Of a DNA stretch of 64,000 nt, positions 47,399-59,102 are shown piece by piece. Origin of the DNA: Flaveria trinervia (taxonomy: Eukaryota; Streptophyta; Magnoliopsida; Asterales; Asteraceae); NCBI GenBank assembly GCA_025506515.1, contig CM046457.1, positions 39,566,231 to 39,630,230 of the forward strand. The letters are read 5' to 3'. Both the position numbers and the translations under genes were made by a program. The first letter of the stretch is position 1. Each line of letters opens with the position of its first letter. The notes below the pieces were generated by a model. The model was not told where the DNA came from. It saw nothing but the letters and a program-made list of their open reading frames with translations, and did no database searches.

Positions 47399-47948
47399 AG
47401 TTGTCAAACGCCTAAACAGTTATCAAGCGCCTAACAATTATAAACTCAATAAAGGGATACATCTAATATTTTTCTCTTCAACATAATCAAACGACTGATA
47501 AACCGTCTACATAGTGTTAATGCGACTAACACTTGACAATTTTAAGTCAATCTCAGCTCATGCGACACATTATCATCTTCAATGAATGTAACAAACTCAA
47601 ATCTTCTGCATTCTGCAAATGTTGATGAATTCAATGAAACTTTCAATTAAACGAGTTTTTAGCCGAAAACATTCTTCTTATATCAATTTCTTCAATTTCA
47701 ACAACAAATCATCAATTTTGAGATTTTCAGTTTGAACTTCAAAACTTTCCGAATAACAAATTCAACAAATTGACTTGAATTTGATGAATTAATCTGCTAT
47801 TGTGATTCAAATCATGTTTCTAATGATGAAACACAACTGAAATTCACAAATTTCAATTGAATTGTATCTCAATCACAGATTCAGTGAGATTTTGAGTTTT
47901 CAAGTTCGATGAGTTAAAAGAAAATCAATCACTAACAACTTACCAACA
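47399..47948. repeat. Leader of element E next to its PBS, with right AGTTG duplication (47399-47403)
   Basis: It continues the GCGTCTAAACAG-type array of 35515-35714 ('caaacgcctaaacagttatc', 'aaccgtctacatagtg') to about 47560, then AT-rich leader DNA without words. No gene. Confidence 0.75.
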
Positions 47949-47960
47949 GCTCTGATACCA
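47949..47960 (-). other. Primer-binding site of element E
   Basis: The minus strand reads TGGTATCAGAGC, two bases after the E LTR end CCTATCA. Confidence 0.93.
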
Positions 47961-47962
47961 TT

Positions 47963-48271
47963 TGATAGGATCAATTGAATCAATAGTGATGATTTATGAA
48001 CACAATCAATGAATTCACACAAAGTAATCAAATCAAAACAAGATATCAATAAATTCAAGTTTTCATTAATATCATGCTAAGACAATTACAAGTATGAAAA
48101 AAAGCTATTCGAATATCTTATGTATTCGTTTTTATCTACCAGCAAATCTAAGCTATTTATACTGAAAACACAAAAGTAAAGGAACTAACAAATTACACAA
48201 TAGTTATACTATTACAAACTATCAAAAGACAAATAAAGACAACATGTTAATCTTTCTTAGAGCACTTAACA
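47963..48271 (-). repeat. Element E 5' LTR, 309 bp
   Basis: Minus strand TGTTAAGTGCTC (48271) to GATCCTATCA (47963). A TATAAATAG promoter box lies on the minus strand at 48153-48161, the same place as in the 3' LTR. The right target duplication AAAAG follows at 48272-48276. Confidence 0.92.
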
Positions 48272-48276
48272 AAAAG

Positions 48277-48618
48277 CATGGACCTTTTCACCAACTTATG
48301 TAAGTTGGTGACTTTACAGAGTTGCAACGGAAAGGGGGTCCAGCTTTATGTAAAGTACATGAGATAAAGCATCTATACTAATATTCTTTGGAAGAAATCT
48401 GTATTCAAGTGTTGGCTTCGGAAGACTTTATCTCTGAAGCTTCGAAAGACTTCATTTTGGCTTCGAAAGATATTGGTCTTGGCTTCAGAAGATTTCACAC
48501 ATCAATATTTGTGTTGCTTATGTGAAACTTTCGAAGCATTCTTTTTCAATGCACTTGTCCATGCATGTGGAAGACTTGAGTGTTTGATTTGCATCAGCCT
48601 TAACATATAATCCTTACA
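48277..48618 (-). repeat. Element D 3' LTR, proximal (5') part
   Basis: Minus strand from TGTAAGGATTATATG (48618) to the E insertion site. It contains decayed CTTCSGAAG words (48410-48540) and aligns with 59560-59864 of the 5' LTR. Confidence 0.87.
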
Positions 48619-48632
48619 AACTCTCCCTAGGC
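48619..48632 (-). other. Degraded polypurine tract of element D
   Basis: The minus strand reads GCCTAGGGAGAGTT; the G run is interrupted compared with GCCTAGGGGGAGTT of C. Confidence 0.8.
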
Positions 48633-48640
48633 TAATGCTA

Positions 48641-51600
48641 CCAAAATACTTTGAAGACATCATATATTAACAATCCTTATTATGATGATGACCATCCCTT
48701 TCTTAATGAGATGATCATGATCACTCAGACTCTCAAAGTGTCTTCTCATATCAAAGAGATCATGGGCAGATTGAACATGTCTTGCCATGTGTAGACATCC
48801 TTAATGCCTTGTTCTCTAATGACATGCCACCTTTCTGGATTTGTGGTGTATGTCCAGGACAAGATGGGTATTCCTGATGCTAGAGGCGCTGTTTAAATGG
48901 GAGATGGTGGAGCATCCTCTGGCTGCACATTCTCAGGATGTTCTGACTCATCTTGAGGTTCTGAAAAACAATTTTCTTTCTTTTTCTTTGGTTTTGGCTT
49001 CGAAGCCATCCTTTTCATTCTTCTTGTTCCTTTTAACTAAGAAGAATAGCCTATGACACCTTATTGATCTTCGTTGTCTTACTCATTTGGGTCATCCTCT
49101 CTCATAGGTTCAGAAGGAGAGGGAGTCTGACGTTGTTGTGGATCAGAAGATAAAGCTTGCTGAGACTCAGTAAGAGGTTTAGGTTGTGTTGTCTCATGTT
49201 GTTCAACCTTAACCTCCACTTCAGGTGGAGCTTGACATGGAGGGGAATATAAGTCTATTAGCTCTCCACTCTTTATCTTCTGCTTGATTACCCCGATATG
49301 CTTATCCATAATGAACAGAGACATAGGGCCAAGTCTCCTTTCGGAGAATCCATACAGATTCAAGAAGCTCATCATCCTTTGCCTATTTGCAGACTTCATC
49401 ACACTCTTCTGGATGAGGGCTTTTGACTTTGCAGCTTCTTCCTTTAGTTTCCTTTTGGTGATCTTCCTATCCTTGACTCTCTCAAGATCAAGTTGTTTGA
49501 GGTACTCAAACATAATATAGTCATAGGATAAGGGAAGAAATGCATCTGCCTGATAGAGGCTTGTGGCACTTAGTTAGTTGATCATTTTGATTTTGTCTTC
49601 TTCTTTGTCTACCTGAGGTTCTTGTTGAACCACATCCTCATATGCAGGACTTTCTTGATCTGGGGAGAGAGTAGGCACATGCTTGTTTAATCTTTTCATT
49701 CTTCTCTCTTCTTTGATTTGAATTAGTAGCTCTGCATCTTCTGCCTCATTTCTCTCCTTTGAAACTTCCATGTCAACCAGTTCATTCAATTCCTCTAAGG
49801 GGTGAGAAATGGCATTATTAATGTCATAGTTCCTGGTGTACAAGTAGTTTATCCCGATTGCCTTAAACTCATCATCACGAGTGTTTGGTCTGGGGACAGC
49901 CCTAATAGCATTTTCCATGAGTCTTGCAGACCTAGTACATGAACCTTCTCCCCTTAGCTTCCTTTTCCTCTCTCTTCCTCCTCCTCAATCTCCTCAGAAG
50001 TCATCTTTCTTTTCCCTTTGTCACTCACAAAACTTTGTGACTCAGGGTGGAGAGAGCTTTGTCCTTCATTGCGTGATGTAGCCTCCAAGCTCTGGCCAGA
50101 GAGGGGTTGAGATGCATCTTCATCAACAGGTGTCTCAGAAAGGTATGAAACTCTACAGCAGTTGATGATGATGAGATAGGGCTCTCAGTTTCTACCACTA
50201 GGCTGTTAGGCAAGGTTTCCCGTATGAAACTAATCTTAGGATCTGCCTCAACATCTAATTGACCGATGACATTGCCTGATTACGTTAGTCTCTTTTTGAA
50301 GCTGAACTTTGTAGTAATCCTGTCTTGGATTCTTTGAGCCAGCCTGTCAGCTTGTCTTGATTGGATTTGATTGACAAGTGCATGTTGACTTGATGTAGAC
50401 CTTCATAGAAGTTGGAGGTCTAAAAATTGAAGACATCTTGCTGTCCTTGAACTCTAAGAATGATGAAGGCTCTTCTACTTTCTTCATACCTCCACCCAAT
50501 TATGTGATTTGAAGTTGGTGGAGATGACATAGCCCTTGGTATTCCTTCCTCAAACAGACTCTGTATGTAGGAGTCTATGGAGTCCACATCAATGTGAACT
50601 TGAGGAAGTTCCTGAGTATGCACAATTGCAAGTGAGGATGGTGAGTCCCCAATGTGCATACTCTCTGAATAATTCCAAGATTTTATGACTGTAATGACTT
50701 TCTCCCCCTTTTTTGTAGCATCACCTTCTTGCATAGGTGAGCTAGAGGTTAGGTCAATCACACTCATGGGTTCTTGTGTTCCTAGTTAAGCTCTTCTTAA
50801 AGGTCTCCCCACTAGTTTTTCCTTGAGATAAGAAATCTCAAGTTGCTGATCATTGACCCTGTTTTGCAAGGTAGTCACTTGAGATTCAAGATGACTTACC
50901 ATGGAGACTAAATAGGTGCATTTTTTGACAGTTTTTGCACCTTTAGTCTCAAATTCCCCTTATCTTCATTAGAAGAATCATTAGGGGATGAGATGATTGG
51001 ACCAGAGTCCTCTCTCTCTTCACCAAAGGCTGGGGATAGTAACTGTCCCGTGAAGGTTGTTCATTTGAGTGTTGAGACTCAAAGTGAAGGCTTAAGGCAT
51101 TTGGGCTTGTGAGCTCATCAGGCTGAGCATGTGGAACATCGGAACTAATCATTGAAGTAATAGGAGTGGTCTGCTCCTCAGGAGAAGTGGGAGCTCATTA
51201 TCCAATTCTTCCTGTGTAGGGGTTGACTATATAGGGACCTGCACATACTAAAAAGTTTTTGTAGGTTTTGTTTGTGTTTTCTTTGGTAGGTTAGGGTGAT
51301 TGTGGCTGTTGAGGTGGCTGGGATGTAGAAAGTGTGGGTTGAACACTAGCTGGGGCTGCTAGGTTGTCACCTTGAGCAATGAGCTCTAACATTTTTGGGA
51401 CAAGGGCTGTTTCAACCCTAGAGAAGCCAATAGTGGGCTTTCTCAATATTTTAAAGATGTTAGGCTTCATCTGTCCTAGTTTAAGAATATTACTTGTTCC
51501 CATTAACTGTGAGCCCAATTCACAGTTAAGATGTGTTGAACATATTTAAGGAACATGTAGTATTCTAAGGAGTCCAAGTTTGCAAGTAATTTGGTATTAA

Positions 51601-52156
51601 TAAACTAAGAGTACCTGAACATGAACCCCTGAACCATCACATGAACAATGAAGGAGAGATCTTTAGGAATCTGGTCCCATCCTCGATGCTTGGTTGACAA
51701 GCTATGGATAACCACATGGAGCAGGAATTTCCATTAGGTTGAGGCCTTCCCTTTCTTGAAGGTCTTTACTGAGAAATCTCCCTTATAGTCCATCTGCTCA
51801 AAGGGGTGGTTAAGAGAATCTTTGGGGAAGAAGACTTCACCTTCTTCATCATCCAGCGGAAGATGAGTGTTGATGATGGCCGGAGTGATGAAGACTGTTC
51901 TTCCCTGCATTGTGGCAGACAGTGCCTTCTCCCCATCCATAACGACCTCTTGGCAGGTCTTCCAGAATGCAAGCAGATGATCTTTATACAGTGTAGGATC
52001 AATGGTTAGGGAGGTGAAGTAGTTGGATAGAGTCAAAAAACATCAAACCTCTGAGAAATATGGATCTTTCTCAGAGTGTAACAGAGCAACCTGGTTGTGT
52101 TGCTTGTGTAACTACATGGACAAGTTTGGTTCATTTCTATGATTAAGGTTGGCCAC
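48641..52156 (-). pseudogene. Element D ORF3, start codon changed to GTG, frame-shifted
   Basis: The position equivalent to the ATG of C is GTG (52156-52154). The core domain is best kept here: YFTSLTIDPTLYKDHLLAFW, then TVFITPAIINTHLPL and PFEQMDYKGDFSV (52036-51734), followed by TIGFSRVETALVPKM and ELIAQGDNL (51518-51291). Ser/Pro-rich sequence, a heptad region near 50870, charged Lys/Arg/Glu-rich segments (49918-49574, 49513-49079) and the C-terminal block near 48800 follow. Frame breaks are frequent. No signal peptide or membrane helix is evident. It is the reference in this window for the part deleted in C. Confidence 0.75.
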
Positions 52157-52869
52157 TTTGAGGAAGCTTAAGGACGAAGAAGGATGAGCGAAGGTAATTT
52201 CCGAGAGAAATTTAGGGTTTAAGTTTGGAGGAAAGAAGAAGATGATAGAAAGAGGGGGAACCATTAGGTTTATAAGTGAAAGGGATTTAACACAAAGTTA
52301 ATGAAAGAGGATAAACTTTGAAATCCAGATATCGGACCCACCTCTAAAAAAGTAGTTTGCTTTTGCTAAAAAAGTAGTTTTCTTGGAAGTCAAAAAGCTT
52401 TCGAAGGTAAATTATCTTTGGAAGTTTTTAATGAAAAAGCTTCCGAAGCTAAAATGATTTTGGAAGATTTTCCTAAGAGTTATGAAGAATTTGCTTCGGA
52501 AGAAAAACTAACACTTGAATGCTTTGTTCTAAGGAACAGAGCTTCCAAGAGTTAATTTTGCTTTAGAAGAAATAGTCCTTGAAAACATATAAGTGTCTGG
52601 AACAAGTATTAAGCTTCGGAAAATATTTCAGAAATTTCTTCCGAGGGTAAATTTTTAGATAGTTATTTGTTTTGAAGGCATGATTTTCTTCCGAAGTTAA
52701 AAGCATATCTTGTGAAGGATCTAAATTTCCAAAAATCTAAGGAAAGTCTTCAATAGATTTTTATCCAGACAAAACAAGAGCTTATGAAATGATGAACTAG
52801 ACAACTTAGGAAACACATATTTTAAGAAATAATAAGAATTAGTTTTAAGAAAAAACTACTCAAAGTTTA
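52157..52869. repeat. Pol-ORF3 spacer of element D
   Basis: No gene. Decayed CTTCSGAAG words at 52390-52700, aligned with the C spacer at 39660-40363. Confidence 0.75.
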
Positions 52870-53580
52870 TCATCCCAATAGCTGATATAAGATATTTAAA
52901 TCCTTGTTCATCAAAGCCTTTGTAAATAGATCAACATATTGTTCATTTGTGTGGACTTTGACTAGTTTAATTAATCCGATTTCAAGGTTATTCCTAATTA
53001 AATGATACATGATATTGATGTGTTTGGTACTTGAGTGCTGCACAGGATTCTTCGTGATAGAGATAGCACTGTTGTTTTCTATGTGAATGGGAGTCTCCAT
53101 AAAGTTTAATCCATAGTCATACATCTAATTTTGAATCCATAGTACTACAACAGCTTGAAGCAACAATGTATTCAACTTCAGCATTGATGCAGAGCCACAA
53201 GATTGCTTCTTGCACTGCCATAAGACAACCCTTCCACCAAGAAACTGACATCCATCAGATGTGGACTTTCTAGTCACGTTGCAACCACAATAATCACTAT
53301 ATGTATAAGCATACAGATTGAAGTCAAAATTCTTAGGATAACAAAGAACAAGTGTTGAAGCACCTTTGAAGTATCTTAGAATCCTTTTGACAGTGATAAG
53401 GTGAGACGTCTGGCTTGATATCTTGCACAAATACATGTAGCAAACATGATATCAGGCCTGCTAGCTGTAAGATACATGAAAGACCCAATCATAGCTCTGT
53501 AAAGGTGTTTATCCACACACTCTCCCTCAAGATCAGGGCCAAGGAGTGATTTCTTGCTATGGGTGTCTTAGAAATATTAC
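52870..53580 (-). pseudogene. Element D RNase H
   Basis: It includes the Asp-Tyr first-acid block with changes (YTYSDYCGCN, the catalytic-type Asp replaced by Tyr, near 53290), KSTSDGCQFLGG and, after a frame change near 53125, METPIHIENNSAISI and HSSTKHINIMYHLI, ending at 52870. CACACTCTCCCTCAAG (53514-53529, plus strand) mirrors the degraded polypurine tract of this same element. Clearly decayed. Confidence 0.8.
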
Positions 53581-54510
53581 AATAAGTCATGTTGAATCTC
53601 TTAAGTACGTCTTGAATATACTTTGACTGACTAATAAAGATGACATCCTCAACTAGCTTCACTTGAATTCCCAAAAAGAAACTAAGTTCCCCCATGGAAC
53701 TTATTTCAAAATTATCCTTCATCAGCTTTTGAAAGTCTTTGCAGAGCCTTGGATTAGTTGAACCAAAGATGATGTCATCTACATATACTTAAATTAGCAT
53801 TAAGTCATTTCCTTGTCCTTTGATGAAGAGAGTTCCATCTATAGTACCCTTTCTGTATCCATGTTTGCAGAGATACTGAGATAGAGTCTCATACCACTTC
53901 ATAGGTGCCTGATGCAGCCCATAAAGGGCTTTGTCAAGCTTGCAGACATAATCAGGATGATCAGGATCTGCAAAACCAGGTGGCTGTTTGACATACACCA
54001 CTTCATCAATCACTCCTTAAAGAAAAGCACACTCGACATCAAGTTTATAGACCTTGAAGTTCTTAGATGCAACAAATGCCAAGATTATCCTAACAGCTTG
54101 TATTCTTGCTATAGGAGCAAAGACATCAGTGTAGTCAATCCCTTATTCTTGTGTGTATCCTTGAACAACTAGTCTAACCTTATTTTTGATGACAATGCCT
54201 CTATTATCCTTCTTGTTCCTAAACACCCATTTGGTTCCAATATTAGTCTTACCATGAGGAAGAGGACAAAGGTTCCAAACTTTCTGTCTTTTGAATTGAA
54301 GCAACTTCTATTACATAGCTTCAACCAAACATTCATCCTTCACAGCCTCATCAATTTTCTTTGGATCTATTTGGGATAAGAAACAAGAGTGAAGACAAAC
54401 ATTTTCTTCATGGGATTGACCTCTTGTTCTTACCCTAGTGTCAACAGCTCCAATGATGTTTGTGGTGGGGTGAGACTTATGGATCCTTAGCTGAGGGATC
54501 ACAACAAGTT
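53581..54510 (-). pseudogene. Element D reverse transcriptase
   Basis: Blocks in order: RGQSHEENVCLHSCFLSQ (54502-54311), EVVYVKQPPGFADPDHPDY and LYGLHQAPMKWYETL (54013-53880), a TAA just before the VYVDDIIFGSTN block (near 53790), then FEISSMGELSFFLGIQVKL (53722 onwards). Stops and frame changes separate the blocks; sequence order and spacing match C. Confidence 0.82.
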
Positions 54511-54519
54511 GCTGAGTGA

Positions 54520-55650
54520 GATCAAATTAGAGAAATTTAGATTTGGCATGGATGTTTCCCCCACCACATCAACACACTTATCAAGAGAGACTTGATCCAA
54601 TGAGTGTGTGACATCATTGATGTTGTCATCTATGGAGTGGTTGTCAGCATCAAGAAATTCCTGATCACTATCACCACCTCCATCATTTTCTTCTTCATTT
54701 GAAGTATCTTTATCTGGTTGTAAAGTCTCGGAGTTGGAGATGTATCAACTGAGTTTGTCATTGTGGTGCTGATAGAAACTTCAGTTGCAGAAGTCGTTAA
54801 AACTGGAGCTAAGGATGTGTTACTTGAAGGTCTTCTTAGCTCAAATCTTGGGTCAGGATCACCTACTAGTAAGATATTTGCAGATCCTGAAATAGTCTCA
54901 CAAGATTTGTTAAAATTGTTGGTAACTAAATCAAGATCAAACAGCCAATCAGGACCAGAACCAGCCACACAGGATGTGTGTTCATTGAAAGTCATATTGG
55001 CTAACTCTTCAACAATTCTAGTTCTGAGATTGTATACTCTATAAGGCTTAGCTTGGGAAGAGTATCCAATAAAGTGTCCATCATCTGATTTCTTAGCAAA
55101 TTTGGCTATTTGATCTTTGGTATTCAAGATGATGCAAGGACATCCAAATGACAAAAGAAAACCAATGAACGGTTTCCTATTATGCTAAAGTTCATAAGGA
55201 GTCTTGCCATGAGTCTTAACCACTAAAACTCTATTCTGCACATAGCAGGCAGTGTTGACTGCCTCTGCCTAGAAGGTGATGGGTAGCTTAGAGTTATACA
55301 ACTTGTTTCTTCCAGCTTCAATCAGTGTCATGTTTCTCCTCTCAGCAACACCATTTGCTGAGGAGTCCTAGGAGCACTGTATTGCCTTGTAATACCCTTT
55401 TCATCACAAAATGTATCAAGGATTGGTTCTTGAATTCAGTTCCTTGATCACATCTTATGGTTTGAACTTTTGATTAGATTGATTGTCAATCTTTAAGATG
55501 AAATACTTCAGAATATCAAGGGTTTCATCCTTAGTTCTATGGAAGAAAACCCAAGTGAATCTTGTAAAGTCATCTGTGATCACTAAAAAATAAGAGGTCC
55601 TTCCTAGACTCTTTACACTAGTGGGGCCAAAGAGATCCATATGTAACAAG
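54520..55650 (-). pseudogene. Element D integrase
   Basis: LHMDLFGPTSVKSLGRTSYF (first Asp, 55649 onwards) and TDDFTRFTWVFF precede a frame change near 55455. The second-Asp and Glu blocks follow near 55440 and 55345 in other frames. A stop replaces the Trp of the FWAEAV block near 55270. The C-terminal GHFIGYSSQAKPYRVYN and linker form an open piece at 55154-54630. Confidence 0.82.
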
Positions 55651-56280
55651 TGTAGGGGTGTAGTGATGGAGTTTCTTCCTTAGGCTTATAAGATACCTTA
55701 TGTTGCTTCACTTTGAGGCATGCAACACAATGATCATCACTTGTAAACTCTTTCTTTGGCATTCCACTACCAAATCATTCTTAATCAGTTTTTTCATATT
55801 CTTAAAGTTTATATGGCACATTCTTTTATGACATAGGAAAGACTTATCACTATTTGCTTAGATAGAAAGCATGAAACTTCTCTAGAGGGAGATGTTTCTT
55901 GCAAGTCCATATTGTACACGTTCCTTTTCCTTGGGGCTCTAAGCAGAATATGCTCATGAGGAATGACCACCCCGGGCTTGAGAACAATGCACTCATGCTC
56001 AGTAAAGAGCATGTTATGAATCTGATCACAAAATTAGGATACACTTAGAAGATTGTACCCAAGCTCCTTGACAAAGTTCTCCTTTTCAATACTGAGCTTA
56101 CCATTTGTGACATTGCCCTTTCGAGAAATGTAACCACCTTCATATCCTCCAAGTCTACTGGCCCTCCATCAATTCATTCAATGTTCTGGAGTAGTAACCT
56201 ATTGCCTGTCATGTGCCTGGAACAACCACTATCAATGATCCAGACAATCTTGTTGTCTTGAGCTGTCCTTGCACAAAGAA
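55651..56280 (-). pseudogene. Element D protease and pre-integrase region
   Basis: WIIDSGCSRHMTGNR lies at about 56245-56200. Pre-integrase sequence over two frames (56044-55809) and the zinc region near 55720 follow, with stops near 55860 and 55680. Confidence 0.78.
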
Positions 56281-59017
56281 AATGATTAGTCACATTTGGA
56301 AACCCAAGCCTTACTTGTCTTGGGTTCATAAGAAGAAGTAGAAGGTAATGCAACAGTAATAGATCCTATAGTCGTGCTATGTGAATCTTAAGCTGTTGTT
56401 GATGTAGAACATCCAGTCACTTGGTCTTTCTTTAAATTTCACACCACCTTTGGAAGTTTGGACTTGACCTTCAACACTTCGGAAGCTTTTGAGACTTCGG
56501 ATGTTTTGATGACTGGACCTTCGGAAGATTCTGCAGACACAGCAGCAGACTTTAGTGCTTCGGAAGCATTCCTATCTTCCGAGACCAAATATTCTGCCGA
56601 AGGCAATTTTCCACTTGCCTTCTTCTTAGTTTTGGAGCTTCCGAAAAAAAACAGATTTTCCTTCCAAAGCTTGAATCTTCTTGGAACTCTTGGAATTCCT
56701 TGTCTTGGTCATGTGAATAGTACCTTTAGGATTGTATGGACAATCCTTAGCAAGATGAGCAGTACTTTCACACATGATACACTCCATTTTCTTCTTCCCA
56801 AGAGCCTTCTACTGAGAACAAGACTGACTTTGCTCGCATCCCTTCTCTACCCTCATCTTCGCAGATGCTGAGACAGTCCTTTTAGGCTAAGGATTGTTCT
56901 TGGAGTTGGATGGTCCAGGCTGTGTAGCAGTGGTACACAATAGTTCAGCCTTCTTCCTGGTGCTGAGATTATTTGAACATGAACTAGAACTCTTGACAGT
57001 AGAGTTTAGGTTGATGTCTTCAGTCTTCAGTCTTCATTACATCAAACCCTGCAGAGATAAAAACTTATTTATGCTTAGAGTCAAAAGTAGCCTTGATCTC
57101 TTGAGCCTTCGTAGCTTTTCTTTTGCTCTTTCTGATCAAGTTCTTTCTCATTGACTTGGTCATCACAGTCTTTTCTTCTCCTCGAAAGGATAGTGGCTCT
57201 TCTTAGAATCCTCCTCTTCAGTATTCTCAGAGGAATTCTTCACTATCACTTCTTCATCCTCTTCACTTAATGGGTCTATGAGAGGAAGCTCATCTTCACA
57301 AGTTCCACACCTGGGTGACCTTACAGACAAGATTGTGTATGGAGGAACTATTTCATTAGTTCCTAGTTCCTGATGGTTTTGATAATAGACTTTGTTGTGT
57401 AGTGATGAGGATATTATGTTCTTGAAGGTCTCTTCATCAAGAACACACTTTTGTGCCCTGGCTTTGCTGATTACAAGCTCATCCCGGCACTCAGTCAGCT
57501 TAGTTATGAGATCCTTGATCTGAGTCCTAAAATTTGTATGCTCATGTTTTAGAACTGAAATGGTTTTCTCTAAGTCCTCTATCTTTAGTTTATAATCACT
57601 TTCAGTCTTTCTAAAATCCGCTTTTAAGATGTTTAAGGACTCAAGATCATATCTCATTTCTAAGTTGTAGGACCTGTATCTGTTAACTTTAGCAATGCAT
57701 TCATGTGTATAGAGATGTTCCAATACCTTGGCTTCATCATGATCTACCATCAGTGCTTGGTTTGAAGAAGCATCTTCCACCTAAAAGCTCCAGTCAAAGA
57801 CTCCTTGCTCAACAACAACAATAGCTTGCTGCTTTGGCTTCATATTCTCGGTAGCCTCGTTAGTGTAGTTTGGTCTGGATTGTGCTTGGCCACCATTTGT
57901 TCTTGGTGCCTTACACTCCCCGGCAAAGTGGGCCATCAAGTTATAGTTGTAATACTTGACTTTGCTTTTATCCAGTCCAAACTTTCCACTGGTTGCATTG
58001 CCGGGGAACTTCCTTCCGATCCGCTTATAGAACTCTTGGCTTTGTGAGTGAGAAGAGCCATCTGCTGGACTATTTCCATGTACTCCATATCATCTGGATG
58101 GATACAATCTAGGTCTTCAAGGGTAAAAAGAAAGCTGTCACAACTTTTATCAGAAAACACAAAAGCTGAGAAGAACTTTTCTCTTGGAATAGGCTTCTTT
58201 GAGTGTAGTTCTCCCTTGGTGTCTAAAGGAAGGTGATGAAAGGACCCTTTTGTGAGTTGTTAGGGTAGCAAAAGAGATGATGTTGGGGTTCTATGCTATC
58301 CCCTTCAACCATATGAAAGGCTGAACCATTTGATTGTTAGAGTTTCTAGATGAACTTGCATATTCATCTCCATCTGGTAGCCACTAAGAATCCCATATAA
58401 CTCTGTTAGAGTGAGAGTTTTCAAATTCTCAGTTCTCTTGATAACCACACAGTAGTGTGTCTGTTTCCTAGGAAGTGAGGACATGAACTTCCTTAAAATG
58501 TCTCTGTTTTCAAGAGCAACTCCTCCATCCACTAGGGTATCCATAATCTCAACATACCTGAAGTATTGTTGAGTCATGGTCTCACCTATTTTAACAGTGA
58601 AATTTTCAAACTGCTGCTTGAGGAGATACTTCTTGTTCTCCTTTGCTTTAGAGGAACCCCTTATACATTAGTTTGAATGCATCCCATTATTGCTTAGTTG
58701 TTTTGCATTTCTTGAACCTTTCTACACAGAGGTTGGAAGAGCAGTCTGAAGGGCTGTTATGGCCTTCTGGTCAATCTCTACTCTCTTTCTATCTTTATCT
58801 GAGTAGTCAGCCATAGCCTTGGGGATCATACCACCACTAGTAACAGAGAGGGTGCTTGGTATGTAAGGTCCATTTTCAACAGACTCCCACATTCTTGAGT
58901 GTAGAGACCTCATGAAACCTTCCATTCTTTGTCACCAGGTGTCAAAGTCATCAAGAGTGATCAGTGGCGACTTGGTCATGGTTCTAGTTTCCATATCAGA
59001 TTTGGAATGGCTGCCAT
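56281..59017 (-). pseudogene. Element D gag and gag-pol linker
   Basis: The ATG at 59017 aligns with C gag, but an indel soon shifts the frame. MEGFMRSLHSRMWESVENGP is seen at 58925-58722 and the UBN2-like core at 58577-58305 (FMSSLPRKQTHYCVVIKR). The first knuckle (about 57910-57955) has both leading Cys changed to Tyr. A coiled coil lies at 57680-57470, and the second knuckle, CIMCESTAHLAKDC (about 56740-56783), is intact. The linker at 56475-56665 has the CTTCSGAAG cluster. Confidence 0.8.
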
Positions 59018-59088
59018 TTGATAACTTAAGTATTTTATGTGTGAGAGAGATCTTAAGATGGCGAAATCTTATATCAAGAGCCTGGAAT

Positions 59089-59100
59089 ACTCTCATACCA
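59089..59100 (-). other. Primer-binding site of element D, two mismatches
   Basis: The minus strand reads TGGTATGAGAGT against TGGTATCAGAGC, two bases after the LTR end GGTCCTGCA. Confidence 0.85.
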
Positions 59101-59102
59101 AA

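Larger units (their letters stand above)
22990..48271 (-). mobile_element. Element E: Sirevirus-like copia element with short LTRs, minus strand, split by C
   Basis: The LTRs are 314 bp (22990-23303) and 309 bp (47963-48271), with TG...CA ends, an exact initiator-Met PBS (47949-47960), a polypurine tract (23304-23317) and target duplication AAAAG. Without C it is about 13.6 kb. Gag, pol and ORF3 are clearly diverged from those of A-D, so it is a separate lineage. It has an unusually long (2.4 kb) pol-ORF3 spacer and a leader rich in its own short repeats, into which element C inserted. Confidence 0.9.
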
